From Pseudogemmobacter lacusdianii (GTDB lineage Bacteria > Pseudomonadota > Alphaproteobacteria > Rhodobacterales > Rhodobacteraceae), in NCBI RefSeq assembly GCF_030848395.1, contig NZ_JAVDBT010000014.1, forward strand, positions 54,967 through 118,966: DNA of 64,000 nt, read 5' to 3'. Below, piece by piece: positions 1-9,450 of the stretch. The first letter of the stretch is position 1. Each line of letters starts with the position of its first letter. The notes beneath the pieces are model-generated. The model saw nothing but the letters and a program-made list of their open reading frames with translations. It was not told the origin of the DNA and ran no database searches. A program made the translations under genes and the position numbers.

Positions 1-86
1 CAAGCATGGGCATCCCCTCGTGCAGTAAGGTCCGCCCGCGCAGACCAGTCGGGTCCGGGTTTAGGGCGAGGCGGCGCGCGGGGCAA

Positions 87-119
87 GGGGGCAGAGGCGG
101 TTCTGGCCCCTCCGCCCCC
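87..119. terminator. GC-rich hairpin downstream of the first gene (possible terminator)
   Basis: Arms GGGGGCAGAGG and CCTCCGCCCCC pair with one mismatch around an 11-nt loop, just past the stop codon of the minus-strand gene ending at 138. No T-run follows in the minus direction, so intrinsic termination is only a possibility. Confidence 0.3.
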
Positions 120-137
120 CTGCAATCGGGCCCGGAG

Positions 138-1352
138 TTACGCTTTGGCGACCAGGCCGGTCTCAGAGGCGTAAAGATGCGCGCCTTGCCCCAGTTCGGC
201 ACCGAAAACCTCGCGCAGGGCTTGGCTCACCCCGATTGCGCCTTGCTCCCATGTGGAGAGGTGAATTTCGCGCAGATTTTGCCGCAAATGCGTTGACAGC
301 GCTTGGCGGACCAGCTGCGCCTCATGCGCCTCGGGACCAATCTCGATCAGATCGGCCAAAAGCGCGGCCAGTGCGGCGGCGGTTTGGTTGGCGTGATGCT
401 GGCCCGGTGTTGCCGCATAGTAATCTTGCAAGCCCTTGATATAGAGCTTGATATCGGCACCCGGAGCCAGTTCGCCCAGCACTTTCGCCGCAGCGCGGTG
501 GAACAAGGCATAGGCAGCCGCACCGCTGCGATCTTGGGTGCGCTTCATGGCGCGGCGGGCGGCCGGCTCAAACCCGGCAAAGGTGCCAAACCATTGCGGC
601 AGCAAGTGTTCGGCATGCACGACATGCGGCTCGGCATTGCTGGGATCCAGGTCGGACCAATCTTCATACCAGTCGCGGCAAAGCGCATCACCGTCTTCAA
701 TGCCCCGCACCAAAAGGTAGCGCGCCCGTGCCAGATGCGGGGAATCCTCCTCGATCGGGTCAAAGCCGTCCAAGACTGCCTCGGCCAGGCGGGTGTGCTG
801 GGTGAAAGCGGCCCATGCCTCACGCGGGATCGCCGGACCAAGATTTGCGGCGCGACGGGCCCAACCGTAATCCAGATGCGCCAGCGCCAAGACAGCCGCG
901 GCCATCGGATCGGCGGGATGCGCCGCCTGCACCGCCACCAAACGGTCGAGCTCGGCCAGAGCGGCGGTCCAATCTTTGCATGCCAAGGGCTTCGCCAAGG
1001 CCGCCCTTGCCCCCTCGCTGATCAGACAAGCGAGCCGCCGCCCTGCGGGCGCCGCCGCCCGGTCGCGGTCCGCTTGGCGCAAGCTGTCGAAAAGCCGCCT
1101 CCATTGGCCGGCCTCGGCCAAGAGAGCCGCCTCATCCACCTGCGCCTGCCAAAGTTTTTGCATCGGGCTTTGCGGCAAAATGGCAGCATGCAAACGCCCC
1201 TCAAGCACCGCCACCGGGCCTGCCTCTGCCCGATCTTGCGCGGCTGACCCGGACTGCTCCCCCATGCGCCCCTTGCCCAATCGGGCGGCAAGAAGCCGCG
1301 CAGGCGTCGCAAGCCGGGTGGTCAAGGCCGCGAAAGGCGATGTAGTCAGCAT
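138..1352 (-). CDS. Conserved hypothetical helical protein, 404 aa
   Basis: I do not recognise this protein. It is rich in Ala, Leu, Arg and acidic residues and looks entirely alpha-helical, with stretches that resemble tetratricopeptide-type helical pairs (around residues 80-140 and 200-300). There is no membrane segment beyond a weakly hydrophobic N-terminus, no obvious catalytic motif and no lipobox. The ATG at 1350-1352 is the first start and the ORF ends with TAA. It is transcribed divergently from the lytic transglycosylase lipoprotein gene, with 62 bases between the two starts. A scaffold or binding role would fit the helical repeats, but that is inference only. Confidence 0.6.
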   Translation of the reverse strand: MLTTSPFAALTTRLATPARLLAARLGKGRMGEQSGSAAQDRAEAGPVAVLEGRLHAAILPQSPMQKLWQAQVDEAALLAEAGQWRRLFDSLRQADRDRAAAPAGRRLACLISEGARAALAKPLACKDWTAALAELDRLVAVQAAHPADPMAAAVLALAHLDYGWARRAANLGPAIPREAWAAFTQHTRLAEAVLDGFDPIEEDSPHLARARYLLVRGIEDGDALCRDWYEDWSDLDPSNAEPHVVHAEHLLPQWFGTFAGFEPAARRAMKRTQDRSGAAAYALFHRAAAKVLGELAPGADIKLYIKGLQDYYAATPGQHHANQTAAALAALLADLIEIGPEAHEAQLVRQALSTHLRQNLREIHLSTWEQGAIGVSQALREVFGAELGQGAHLYASETGLVAKA

Positions 1353-1414
1353 TCCGTTCCCCTAAGGACGTCGATCATTCGGGGGGAGCAGTGACGCCGG
1401 AAAGGGGCAGAAAG

Positions 1415-2071
1415 ATGGTATGGTCAAGGATTTCGCGTGATGCTGCACAGCCTTTGGGCGCGCAGCCTGCCGTTCTTGGCAAAACCGCTCGTCGTGCGGC
1501 CGCTTTCGGTCTGATCGCGCTTGGCCTTGCGGGATGCGTGAATGAGGCGGGCAACTCCGTCCTACCCGATGTGCCGACCCGCTGGGATCACCGCCCCGAG
1601 GCGCAAAGCTGGACCGCCGCAGCCTTCGTCGCTGTCGCAGAGAAGGACGATATTCTGGCAAATCGCGTGCCGGGCGATATCAACACTTGGTGCCCCGGCT
1701 ATAAGAACGCCACACTGAATGAGCGCCGCGCCTTTTGGGTTGGGCTGATGTCGGCGGTGGCGAAAAAGGAAAGCAGCCACAATCCGGCCGCTTCTGGAGG
1801 CGGCGGGCGCTACATCGGCTTGATGCAAATCTCGCCCGCCACGGCGCGCGGCAATGGCTGCGATGCAGCCTCAACTGCGGCCCTGAAAGACGGCAGCGAG
1901 AATTTGGAATGCGCGGTCGAGGTCTTCTCGCGCGATGTCGCCCGTGACGGGTTGGTCGCTGGCGGTGGCAATCGTGGCATCGGCCGTCAATGGGGCCCGT
2001 TCCGCAAGTCAGATGCACGGGCGACAATGGCAGCATGGACGGCCAAACAGCCCTACTGCGCCAAAGGCTAA
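1415..2071 (+). CDS. Lytic transglycosylase (SLT-domain) lipoprotein
   Basis: Predicted to cleave peptidoglycan glycan strands between MurNAc and GlcNAc from the outer membrane. Residues 1-41 form a lipoprotein signal ending in a lipobox LAGC with Cys41. The C-terminal half carries the Slt-type lysozyme fold: the catalytic glutamate is E119 in the KKESSHNP motif, followed by GLMQISPATARG at about residue 135. The ATG at 1415 is chosen over an upstream GTG at 1391 because AAAGGGG lies seven bases before it. It is convergent with pepN. At about 218 residues it is a short single-domain member, and the exact subfamily cannot be told from sequence alone. Confidence 0.82.
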   Translation: MVWSRISRDAAQPLGAQPAVLGKTARRAAAFGLIALGLAGCVNEAGNSVLPDVPTRWDHRPEAQSWTAAAFVAVAEKDDILANRVPGDINTWCPGYKNATLNERRAFWVGLMSAVAKKESSHNPAASGGGGRYIGLMQISPATARGNGCDAASTAALKDGSENLECAVEVFSRDVARDGLVAGGGNRGIGRQWGPFRKSDARATMAAWTAKQPYCAKG

Positions 2072-2106
2072 AGCTTTTTCCTTGTTCACCCGTAGCTTGA
2101 CGTAAG

Positions 2107-2131
2107 GAGCGCCGGGTTTCACCCGACGCTC
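2107..2131. terminator. Bidirectional hairpin between the convergent transglycosylase and pepN genes
   Basis: GAGCG-CGGGT pairs with ACCCG-CGCTC around a TTC loop, with one internal mismatch. It sits between two convergent stop codons (2071 and 2142). No long T-run follows on either side, so its strength is uncertain. Confidence 0.5.
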
Positions 2132-2141
2132 TGCCCGCGAA

Positions 2142-4703
2142 TTAAATGCTGCCGCGCATCCGCGAGGCCATTTCCTTCAAATCACGGCTTAACCCGGTTG
2201 CGGCCAAAATCCGGTCGAGCTGCGCCTTAGCATGCCCCTGCCGGTTCGCGTCATAGCGCCCCCAAGTCTCAAAGGCTGTGGACATGCGGGCTGCGGTTTG
2301 CGGGTTCAACGGGTCAATCTTCAAAAGCCAGTCCGCCAGAAGGCGGTAGCCCGCCCCATCGGCGCGGTGGAAGCCCGCGTGATTGCCCGCGAGAGAGCCC
2401 AGAACGCTGCGGAAGCGGTTGGGGTTCTTCCAATCAAACGCCGGATGCGCGGTCAATTCTGCCGTCAACTCGGCCGCGCGTTCGGGTGCAGCATGAAGGA
2501 TTTGCAGCGCAAACCACTTGTCCATCACCAAAGCATTGCCGCCCCAGCGCTTCTCGAAGGCCTGCAGTTCAGCCTGTCCTTCGCCAATTGCCAAAAGTGC
2601 CGACAAAGCCCCTACCTGATCGGTCATATTGCTGGCCGAGGCAAATCCCGCAGTCGCCGCCTGACCCGCATCAAGCCGCGCTTGCAGCATCAGGGCCGCC
2701 GCTTTCAAAGCCCGCCGCCCGGCCGCTTTGGCATCAGCCGAGAAAGCCCCGGTCTCCGACATCGCAGCGATCAGCGCCGGCAGTCCCGGGGCCAGCTTCG
2801 CCGCCAATGCCTGCGAAGCCTCTCTGCGGGCGGCCTGGATGCGATCTGGGTCGGGCGTTGCACCGGCATCGTAAAGCGCTTGCGCAAGCTCATCCTCACC
2901 CGGCAGGCGCAGAGCCAAAGCGCGGAACGCCGGGTCAAGCTCAGGATCCAAAGCCAAACCAGCCAGCGCCTCAAGCCATTGTGGCGCTGGAGCCGCCCCT
3001 TCTTGCACCATCGCGAGCAGGGCCGATTTCGCCAAAGCCCGACCCGCCTCCCAGCGGTTGAAAAGGTCGGTGTCATGCGCCAAAAGGAAGGCCTGTTCAG
3101 CAGAAGTCGTGGTTCGCTGCAGCACCACGGGCGCTGAGAAGCCGCGCAGGATCGAGGGGATCGGCTTCGTCGCCAGCCCTTCAAAACGGAAGCTTTGCGC
3201 CGCTTGCGTCATCTCGAGCACGGTCGTGCCCACCACCTCATCGCCATTGGGGTTCAAAAGCCCCACAGCGATTGGGATCACCTTGGCGTCTTTATGCGGC
3301 TGGCCCGGTGTCGCGGGGTTCTCTTGCTCAAAATGCAGCGTGTAGGTGCCATCCTCCCATGTCTCAGCAACCTTCAGGCGCGGCGTCCCGGCCTGCCCAT
3401 ACCAACGCTTGAACGCTGCAAGGTCGCGGCCAGTCACATCTTCGAAGACCCGCAGCCAATCTTCGATCGTCGCAGCCTCACCATCATGGCGATCAAAATA
3501 AAGGTCTAAAGCACGGGCATAATCCGCATCCCCCACCAAGGTTTTCAGCATGCCGATGATCTCGGCACCCTTTTCATAGATGGTGGCGGTGTAGAAATTG
3601 TTGATCTCAACAAAGGATTCCGGCCGCACCGGATGCGCCAATGGCCCCTGATCCTCGCGGAACTGCCGCGCGCGCAACAAGGCCACATCCTCGATCCGCT
3701 TCACCGCGCCCGAGCGCATATCGCCGGAAAACTGCTGATCGCGGAAGACCGTAAGGCCTTCTTTCAGGCAAAGCTGGAACCAATCGCGGCAGGTGGTCCG
3801 GTTACCGGTCCAATTGTGGAAATATTCATGCGCGATCACGCTTTCGATACGGGCATAATCGTCATCTGTGGCGGTCTCGGGGCTGGCCAGAACGAGCTTA
3901 GAGTTGAAAATGTTCAACCCTTTGTTCTCCATCGCGCCCATATTGAAGTCATCGACGGCGACGATGTTGAAAATGTCCAAATCATATTCGCGCCCGTAAA
4001 CCTCTTCATCCCAGCGCATCGAGCGGATGAGGCTGTCCATCGCATAGGCGCAACGATCCTCATCACCCGGTCGCACCCAGATCGCGAGATCAACCTTGCG
4101 GCCCGATTGGGTCGTAAAACTGTCGCGGTGCGCCACCAAATCGCCCGCCACCAGCGCGAAAAGATAGGCCGGCTTTGGCCAAGGGTCTTGCCATTCCGCC
4201 CAACCCGCGCCCTGCCCCAAAGGGTTGCCGTTCGACAAGAGCACCGGCAGATCCGCTTCAATGCGCACCTTGAAGGTGGCCATGACATCGGGGCGGTCGG
4301 GGTAATAGGTGATCTTGCGAAACCCCTCGGCCTCGCATTGCGTGCAATACATGCCGTTCGACATGTAAAGCCCCTCAAGCGCAGTATTGGCGGCGGGGGC
4401 AATCTCGACCTCGGCCTCCCATAGGAAGGGGCCCGAGGGCACGGCGCAGCGCAGCCCCGTCGGAGTGACCACGGGCGTGATCTCTTGGCCATCAATCCGA
4501 GCCGAGATCAGCCTAAGCAACTCACCATGCAAGAAAAAATCTTTGCCAGAGGAAGGAGCCTTGGGGTTCGGCGCAAAGCGGATGCGAGAAAGGACGCGGG
4601 TCGCCTCGGGGAAGAGCCGGAAGGTCAGCTCGACGCTGTCGATGGTCCAGCCAAAGGGCTGGTAATCGGCCAGATAAATGGTCTGCGGTGCGGCGTCTTG
4701 CAT
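2142..4703 (-). CDS. pepN: Aminopeptidase N (M1 family zinc metallopeptidase)
   Basis: Cytoplasmic broad-specificity aminopeptidase that removes N-terminal residues from peptides. The M1 signatures are complete: the substrate-binding GAMEN motif at residues 256-260 and the zinc site HEYFH at 292-296, with the third ligand E315 eighteen residues further on. The length of 853 residues matches the gammaproteobacterial-type PepN group with its large C-terminal helical domain. The start MQDAAPQ at 4703 is preferred to the in-frame ATG at 4763 because GGGGA lies just upstream and homologues begin near here. A long plus-strand ORF opposite its 3' half is a shadow. Confidence 0.95.
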   Translation of the reverse strand: MQDAAPQTIYLADYQPFGWTIDSVELTFRLFPEATRVLSRIRFAPNPKAPSSGKDFFLHGELLRLISARIDGQEITPVVTPTGLRCAVPSGPFLWEAEVEIAPAANTALEGLYMSNGMYCTQCEAEGFRKITYYPDRPDVMATFKVRIEADLPVLLSNGNPLGQGAGWAEWQDPWPKPAYLFALVAGDLVAHRDSFTTQSGRKVDLAIWVRPGDEDRCAYAMDSLIRSMRWDEEVYGREYDLDIFNIVAVDDFNMGAMENKGLNIFNSKLVLASPETATDDDYARIESVIAHEYFHNWTGNRTTCRDWFQLCLKEGLTVFRDQQFSGDMRSGAVKRIEDVALLRARQFREDQGPLAHPVRPESFVEINNFYTATIYEKGAEIIGMLKTLVGDADYARALDLYFDRHDGEAATIEDWLRVFEDVTGRDLAAFKRWYGQAGTPRLKVAETWEDGTYTLHFEQENPATPGQPHKDAKVIPIAVGLLNPNGDEVVGTTVLEMTQAAQSFRFEGLATKPIPSILRGFSAPVVLQRTTTSAEQAFLLAHDTDLFNRWEAGRALAKSALLAMVQEGAAPAPQWLEALAGLALDPELDPAFRALALRLPGEDELAQALYDAGATPDPDRIQAARREASQALAAKLAPGLPALIAAMSETGAFSADAKAAGRRALKAAALMLQARLDAGQAATAGFASASNMTDQVGALSALLAIGEGQAELQAFEKRWGGNALVMDKWFALQILHAAPERAAELTAELTAHPAFDWKNPNRFRSVLGSLAGNHAGFHRADGAGYRLLADWLLKIDPLNPQTAARMSTAFETWGRYDANRQGHAKAQLDRILAATGLSRDLKEMASRMRGSI

Positions 4704-4770
4704 GGTCGGATCCCCGGAGCTGCTCTGGCGGCAAAGCCTAGGGGCGCGGGGCGCGGGCTTCAAGGGAGCG

Positions 4771-4810
4771 CTTTTGCGGCGGCGCAGCTTTCGGTGCAGC
4801 GCCGCAAAAG
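4771..4810. repeat. Inverted repeat between an SRPBCC gene and pepN
   Basis: Eleven-base perfect arms CTTTTGCGGCG and CGCCGCAAAAG flank an 18-base centre. It lies between the stop of the SRPBCC gene (4854) and the pepN start (4703) and abuts the intergenic repeat at 4817-4850. It may be a terminator or attenuator for the upstream operon. Confidence 0.5.
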
Positions 4811-4816
4811 GAAAGT

Positions 4817-4850
4817 GCCTCCGGCGAGGATATTTTTATTCTGAAAGAAG
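4817..4850 (+). repeat. Copy 1 of an interspersed intergenic repeat
   Basis: Carries the shared core GCCTCCGGCG followed by GGATATTTTTAT and TCTGAAAGAA. Nearly the same string recurs at 8996-9029, and again in reverse orientation at about 16312-16350. All copies lie outside genes, near gene ends. Confidence 0.6.
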
Positions 4851-4853
4851 ATG

Positions 4854-5738
4854 TTAGGGAGAGTGCTGGTGCGCACCCACCGCCTTGGCGAGCTTGCCGA
4901 GGGTTTGCAGGCCAAGTTCCACCGCGCCAAATCCTTTGGCCGCTTCGCATTCCTTGGCTGAAGCGAAAACCATGCCAAGCGTGACTTCCGTCGCGCCCGC
5001 AGTCTCGTCAAAACGCGCCCAAGCATCGGCATGTTTGGGGCCGTTCTCCCCCCAAAGCAGCGTGTAGCTGAGCCGGTCCTGCGGGATGATCTCTTGATAG
5101 CGGTGGTGATTGGGATAGACGGTCCCATCCGGTCCGATCATGTCAAAGACCCATTCGCCGCCCGACCGCAGATCTATCCTTTTGGTGCGGCAGGAAAAAC
5201 CCTCCGGCCCCCACCATCGCGGCAGGCTCGCCTCATCGAGCCACGCGCCCCAGACTGCCGCTTTCGGGGCGTTGATGACCCGGCGGATCAGCATCATCCG
5301 CTCGGCCACGTCGCGCAGATTGTTAAGCCCGCCGTTGAAGCCATGCCGGTAGCCCGCGGCCATATCCGAAGCCAGAGAGGAGAGCTGCACGGTGACATGG
5401 ATCCGGCTGCCCGTCACTGTCGGGGAGAAAACCGCCGTCACCAGGGCCGCCGATTGCGGCACGCCTTCGGCCGAGATCACCTCGTAATTCACGCTGCGCG
5501 CTTCGGGATCAAGCGTCAGCCAGCCGGTTTCGACACGGATCTCGGGCGGATTGGGGCCTTGGCAGATCGAGATCTCGCGCCCGCCGACCCTTGGATCTGA
5601 CTCAAGGATGCTGACCTCAACCTCGGGCGTGGGGGCGGACCAGATTGCGCGGGCGGCGGGCGCCAGCCAGGCTTGCCACAAAGTGTCGACCGGAGCGGCG
5701 ATCTCGCGCTCAAAGCTGAGTTGCGCAAAGGGCGTCAT
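4854..5738 (-). CDS. Tandem SRPBCC (AHSA1-like) domain protein
   Basis: Contains two SRPBCC/START-fold domains of the AHSA1 (activator of Hsp90 ATPase homologue) type, one at about residues 1-140 and one at about 145-290. Each shows the family pattern: an N-terminal FEREI or RRVINAP strand, then a WxxWxxP or WGAWL turn, and the second has a WWGPEGF segment. The fold binds hydrophobic ligands in a deep pocket; no catalytic residues are diagnostic. The start overlaps the stop of the preceding SRPBCC gene by four bases (ATGA), so the two are co-transcribed and probably translationally coupled behind the ArsR regulator. The ligand is unknown. Confidence 0.85.
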   Translation of the reverse strand: MTPFAQLSFEREIAAPVDTLWQAWLAPAARAIWSAPTPEVEVSILESDPRVGGREISICQGPNPPEIRVETGWLTLDPEARSVNYEVISAEGVPQSAALVTAVFSPTVTGSRIHVTVQLSSLASDMAAGYRHGFNGGLNNLRDVAERMMLIRRVINAPKAAVWGAWLDEASLPRWWGPEGFSCRTKRIDLRSGGEWVFDMIGPDGTVYPNHHRYQEIIPQDRLSYTLLWGENGPKHADAWARFDETAGATEVTLGMVFASAKECEAAKGFGAVELGLQTLGKLAKAVGAHQHSP

Positions 5739-6220
5739 CCTTGCAACCCCTTGGCATAGGTTTCAAGCTGGCTCGCCACCGTGCCCCAGCCATCATAAAA
5801 ACCCATCTTCTCATGGCTGGCGCGGGCATCAGGGCTGCGATGGCGCGCGATGGCGGTATAGGTCGTGCCGCCATCGGCACCGTCCTGCAAGAGCAGAATG
5901 GCGGTCATGAAGGGATCAGCCGCGGGCTTCCAGCCTTCGGTGTAGCTGTCGGTAAAGACAAGTTTTTCACCGGGGACCACCTCAAGATAGACCCCCTTAT
6001 TGTCCATCACATGGCCGTCGACATCAAAGCTGGTGTTGAACCTTCCGCCGACGCACAGATCGATATCGACCGCGGTGATTTTATGTGGCTTGGGGATGAA
6101 AAAATGCGGAATGTGGCGCGGTTCGGTCCAGCATTCCCAGATCAGCGCGCGTGGCACCGCAAGGCTGCGGGTGAAGCTGAGGTCGGTTTGCGGGTCGAGG
6201 TCGAAAGCGTGCAGGTTCAT
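5735..6220 (-). CDS. SRPBCC (AHSA1-like) family protein
   Basis: A single SRPBCC domain of 161 residues with the usual elements: an N-terminal strand ending in a FTRSLAVPR motif, the IWECWTEP turn, and C-terminal FYDGWGTVASQLETYAKG helix. It is the middle gene of a three-gene set (ArsR regulator, this gene, tandem SRPBCC gene). Both junctions are ATGA overlaps of four bases. ArsR-SRPBCC pairs are common in proteobacteria, and the regulator is generally assumed to control the SRPBCC genes. The biochemical function of this subgroup is not established. Confidence 0.86.
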   Translation of the reverse strand: MNLHAFDLDPQTDLSFTRSLAVPRALIWECWTEPRHIPHFFIPKPHKITAVDIDLCVGGRFNTSFDVDGHVMDNKGVYLEVVPGEKLVFTDSYTEGWKPAADPFMTAILLLQDGADGGTTYTAIARHRSPDARASHEKMGFYDGWGTVASQLETYAKGLQG

Positions 6221-6570
6221 GGTTTTCGCTCCTCCATCAATTTCATCACATAATCATCAAGCCGATCGAGCCGGGCCTCCCAGATCGACCTTTGCTCATC
6301 GAGCCAGTTGCGGATCGGGGTCAGCGCCTCGGGGCGGATCGCGCAAGAGCGCACCCTTCCGTCCTTGGTGCTGTCGATCAGCCCAGCCTCTTCCAGCACA
6401 GATAAGTGGCGCATCACCGTGGGCAGGCGCAGCCCGCTGGGACGCGCCAGCTCAGAGACGGGCGCGGGCCCTTCGGCAAGGCGTGTCAGGATCGCGCGTC
6501 GGGTCGGGTCCGACAAAGCGTGGAACATTAAAGATAGGTCTGCGTCATGCTTAGCCATATTGCTAACCAT
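6217..6570 (-). CDS. ArsR/SmtB-family winged-helix transcriptional regulator
   Basis: A 117-residue winged-helix protein. It begins with the family hallmark FHALSDPTRRAILTRLAEGP, followed by a recognition helix region (SELARPSGLRLPTVMRHLSVLEEAGLI, given here in part) and a wing DGRVRSCAI. No CxC or other metal-binding cysteine pair is present, so it belongs to the non-metal ArsR group that travels with SRPBCC proteins. Two starts are possible, 6570 and 6558; neither has a strong ribosome site. A TTAGC-N6-GCTAA inverted repeat overlaps the start region and may allow autorepression. It leads the SRPBCC operon. Confidence 0.88.
   Translation of the reverse strand: MVSNMAKHDADLSLMFHALSDPTRRAILTRLAEGPAPVSELARPSGLRLPTVMRHLSVLEEAGLIDSTKDGRVRSCAIRPEALTPIRNWLDEQRSIWEARLDRLDDYVMKLMEERKP
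6551..6566. promoter_or_regulatory. Candidate ArsR operator (inverted repeat over the start codon)
   Basis: A perfect TTAGC-N6-GCTAA inverted repeat covers the translation start of the ArsR-type regulator. ArsR proteins commonly bind such short palindromes near their own promoter, so an autoregulatory operator is plausible. Confidence 0.4.
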
Positions 6571-6755
6571 ATGCCGAGTGATCTTTGACGCAAGAGAAAC
6601 TTCGCAGGTCAGCTAAGTTTTGCCTTGCCGTTGCGGCATCTTCAACGAAACACATAAAGTGCTTACTTGCCCAGCCAATCAATTGGCACGCCTCTTACCT
6701 TGCTCCACGCCAGCCCCAAGAGGTACTGTGCACCGCGGTATGCAAGGAGGCGATC

Positions 6756-8903
6756 ATGGCAGCGCGAGTGACGAAATCCGGGCTTAAGGTTGATGAGCAG
6801 CTGGCCCGCTTCATGGATGAGACCGCCCTGCCCGGCACCGGCATCGCGCCCGCGCAGTTCTGGGATGGTTTTGCCGCGATCCTTCGTGATCTGGCGCCGA
6901 AGAACCGCGCGCTTTTGGCCAAGCGCCAAACCTTGCAGGACCAGATCGATGCTTGGCACCGCGCCCGCAAAGGCCAGAGCCACGACCATATCGCCTATAA
7001 GAGCTTCTTGGCCGAGATCGGCTATCTTCTGCCCGAAGGCCCGGCCTTCCAGATCGAGACCGAGAATGTTGACCCCGAGATTGCTACGGTTCCCGGCCCT
7101 CAGCTCGTGGTGCCGATCACCAATGCGCGCTATGCTTTGAACGCTGCCAACGCGCGCTGGGGCAGCCTTTACGACTGCCTTTACGGCACTGATGCGATGG
7201 GCTCGGCTCCGCCGAAAGGCCCTTACGAGAAGGGCCGCGGCGCGCGCGTGGTCGCGCGGGCGCGGGTATTCTTGGATGAGGCCTTCCCGATCGAAGGCGC
7301 AAGCCACGCCGATGTGCGCCGCTATTTCGTCAAAGACGGTGCTTTGCTGGTCGATGACCTGCCGCTGGTAACCCCGTCGAAGTTCGTCGGCTACAAGGGC
7401 AATCCGAAGGCGCCGGATGCAATCTTGTTGCGCAATAACGGCTTGCATGTCGAACTGATCTTCGACCGGGCGCATTTCATCGGCGCGCGCGATCAGGCAC
7501 TTCTGGCTGATGTGCAGATCGAAAGCGCGATGTCGGCGATCATGGATTGCGAAGATTCCGTCGCTTGCGTCGATGCCGAAGACAAGGTGCAGGCCTACGG
7601 CAATTGGCTTGGCCTGATGCGCGGCGACTTGGCCGATACGTTCGAGAAAGCCGGCCGCGCGACGACGCGGCGGCTGAATGCCGACCGGCGCTACACGGCC
7701 CCTGATGGCAGCCCACTGGAGTTGAAAGGCCGCGCGCTGATGTGGGTGCGCAACGTTGGCCATTTGATGACCAACCCGGCGATCCTTTTGCCCGATGGCT
7801 CGGAAGTGCCCGAGGGGATCATGGATGCGATGGTGACCACCGCGATCGCCCTGCATGATCTGCAAAAGACCGAAGGCCTGCGCAACTCGGTCAAAGGCTC
7901 GGTCTATGTGGTGAAGCCGAAGATGCACGGGCCTGAGGAAGTGGCTTTCGCCAATGAGATCTTCACGCGCGTTGAGGCGGTGCTGGGCCTGCCGGCACAT
8001 ACCGTCAAGCTTGGTATCATGGATGAAGAGCGGCGGACCTCGGTCAACCTGAAGGAATGCATCCGGGCGGCCAAACACCGGGTGGCCTTTATCAACACCG
8101 GCTTCCTTGACCGCACCGGCGATGAGATCCACACCTCGATGGAAGCTGGCTCCTTCAGCCGCAAAGATTTCATCAAGCGCAAGGGCTGGATCGCGGCTTA
8201 TGAGAATTTGAACGTCGATATTGGCCTCGAATGCGGGCTGTCGGGCAAGGCGCAGATCGGCAAGGGCATGTGGGCGATGCCGGATCTGATGGCAGCGATG
8301 CTGGATGAGAAGATCGCCCATCCCCGCGCCGGGGCCAATTGCGCTTGGGTGCCCTCGCCCACCGCCGCCACCTTGCATGCTTTGCATTACCACCGGGTGA
8401 ATGTGCTGGCGGTGCAGGAGAAACTTGCCAAGGGTGGGCGGCGCGCCCATGTCGACGGCATCTTGGAGATCCCGCAAGCCAGCTTCCGCCGCTGGTCGGC
8501 CGATCAGGTCCGGCGTGAGGTCGACAACAATGCCCAAGGCATCCTTGGCTATGTGGTGCGCTGGATCGACCAAGGCGTTGGCTGCTCGAAAGTGCCCGAT
8601 ATCAATGATGTCGGGTTGATGGAGGACCGCGCCACCTGCCGGATCTCGGCCCAGCACCTCGCCAATTGGCTGCATCAAGGCGTGGTCAGCCGCGATGAGG
8701 TGATGGAGGCGATGCAGCGGATGGCGCTGGTGGTGGACCGCCAGAACGCAAGCGATCCGCTCTACAAGCCAATGGCGCCAGGCTACCAAGGCATCGCCTT
8801 CCAAGCCGCCTGCGATCTGGTGTTCAAGGGCCGCGAGCAACCCTCGGGCTATACCGAGCCCTTGCTGCACGCCTATCGCCTTCAGGCCAAAGCGGCGCGC
8901 TAA
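6756..8903 (+). CDS. glcB: Malate synthase G
   Basis: Condenses glyoxylate and acetyl-CoA to malate, the second step of the glyoxylate shunt and of glycolate use. The 715 residues fit the long monomeric G isoform (about 720) rather than isoform A (about 530). Family stretches seen include [31 protein letters not shown] and the C-terminal NWLHQGVVS. The start MAARVTK at 6756 has a perfect AAGGAGG seven bases upstream; the longer in-frame extension from 6585 has no such support. It is monocistronic and ends at a strong hairpin (8927-8947). Confidence 0.96.
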   Translation: MAARVTKSGLKVDEQLARFMDETALPGTGIAPAQFWDGFAAILRDLAPKNRALLAKRQTLQDQIDAWHRARKGQSHDHIAYKSFLAEIGYLLPEGPAFQIETENVDPEIATVPGPQLVVPITNARYALNAANARWGSLYDCLYGTDAMGSAPPKGPYEKGRGARVVARARVFLDEAFPIEGASHADVRRYFVKDGALLVDDLPLVTPSKFVGYKGNPKAPDAILLRNNGLHVELIFDRAHFIGARDQALLADVQIESAMSAIMDCEDSVACVDAEDKVQAYGNWLGLMRGDLADTFEKAGRATTRRLNADRRYTAPDGSPLELKGRALMWVRNVGHLMTNPAILLPDGSEVPEGIMDAMVTTAIALHDLQKTEGLRNSVKGSVYVVKPKMHGPEEVAFANEIFTRVEAVLGLPAHTVKLGIMDEERRTSVNLKECIRAAKHRVAFINTGFLDRTGDEIHTSMEAGSFSRKDFIKRKGWIAAYENLNVDIGLECGLSGKAQIGKGMWAMPDLMAAMLDEKIAHPRAGANCAWVPSPTAATLHALHYHRVNVLAVQEKLAKGGRRAHVDGILEIPQASFRRWSADQVRREVDNNAQGILGYVVRWIDQGVGCSKVPDINDVGLMEDRATCRISAQHLANWLHQGVVSRDEVMEAMQRMALVVDRQNASDPLYKPMAPGYQGIAFQAACDLVFKGREQPSGYTEPLLHAYRLQAKAAR

Positions 8904-8926
8904 CCCTTAGCGCGTGATCCAATAGC

Positions 8927-8947
8927 GCAGCCGCTGATCGCGGCTGC
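8927..8947 (+). terminator. Rho-independent terminator of glcB
   Basis: Perfect eight-base arms GCAGCCGC and GCGGCTGC around a five-base loop, followed by AGCTTTCTTT. Confidence 0.72.
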
Positions 8948-8995
8948 AGCTTTCTTTGACCTTGCCTCTGCGCGTGCCGCGCAACCGGCAAGGCG

Positions 8996-9045
8996 GTGCC
9001 TCCGGCGGGGATATTTTCATTCTGAAAGAAAGCGCCCTCTTTCAG
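8996..9045 (+). repeat. Copy 2 of the interspersed intergenic repeat, with a hairpin
   Basis: Shares GTGCCTCCGGCG, GGATATTTT and TCTGAAAGAA with the copy at 4817. Its 3' part forms a perfect inverted repeat, CTGAAAGA (9022-9029) with TCTTTCAG (9038-9045). It lies between the convergent glcB and bolA genes. Confidence 0.6.
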
Positions 9046-9111
9046 AAGCCAAGTAACATCCGGCGGACGCAGCCCCCCAGTCCTACGCCTCCTCCTTCGC
9101 AAGGCGCGCGG

Positions 9112-9366
9112 TTAGGCCGCGATATCAAGCCCCAAGGCGTGGATTGTTTTTGTCAGTTCCCCCAATGCCTTATGAACTGCACGGTGCCGTTCGACCCGCC
9201 CCATTGCGGCAAAAGCCTGTGCCCGGATCTTCACCTGAAAGTGGCTCTCCCCCGAGCCGTCATCCCCGGCATGCCCGCCATGCAGATGGCTTTCGTTCAC
9301 CACCTCAAGCAGATGCGGCGCGAATGCGGCGGTTAGCCGCTCTTCAAGCTTGGTCTTCACATTCAT
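9112..9366 (-). CDS. bolA: BolA-family protein
   Basis: An 84-residue BolA-fold protein. BolA proteins partner monothiol glutaredoxins in iron-sulfur cluster handling and also bind DNA in some species. The conserved elements are visible: the HLHGGHAG ligand loop (His at about residue 29) and FAAMGRVERHRAVHKAL, whose RH pair contributes the invariant C-terminal histidine. The length is typical. It is divergent from the J-domain gene and convergent with glcB. Family assignment is firm; whether it is the BolA1 or IbaG-like type is not settled here. Confidence 0.9.
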   Translation of the reverse strand: MNVKTKLEERLTAAFAPHLLEVVNESHLHGGHAGDDGSGESHFQVKIRAQAFAAMGRVERHRAVHKALGELTKTIHALGLDIAA

Positions 9367-9450
9367 TTTTCAGCACACCCCTTCAATCCGCTGCCAGAAA
9401 GCTTAAACTCGCGGCCCCGAGTCGGGAAGACAGCAGGCAGGCTTTCGGTT

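Noticed and set aside
6663..8870. 735-codon minus-strand ORF opposite glcB
   Set aside because: Shadow of glcB caused by high third-position GC; the peptide is His/Arg/Gly-rich and lacks domains.
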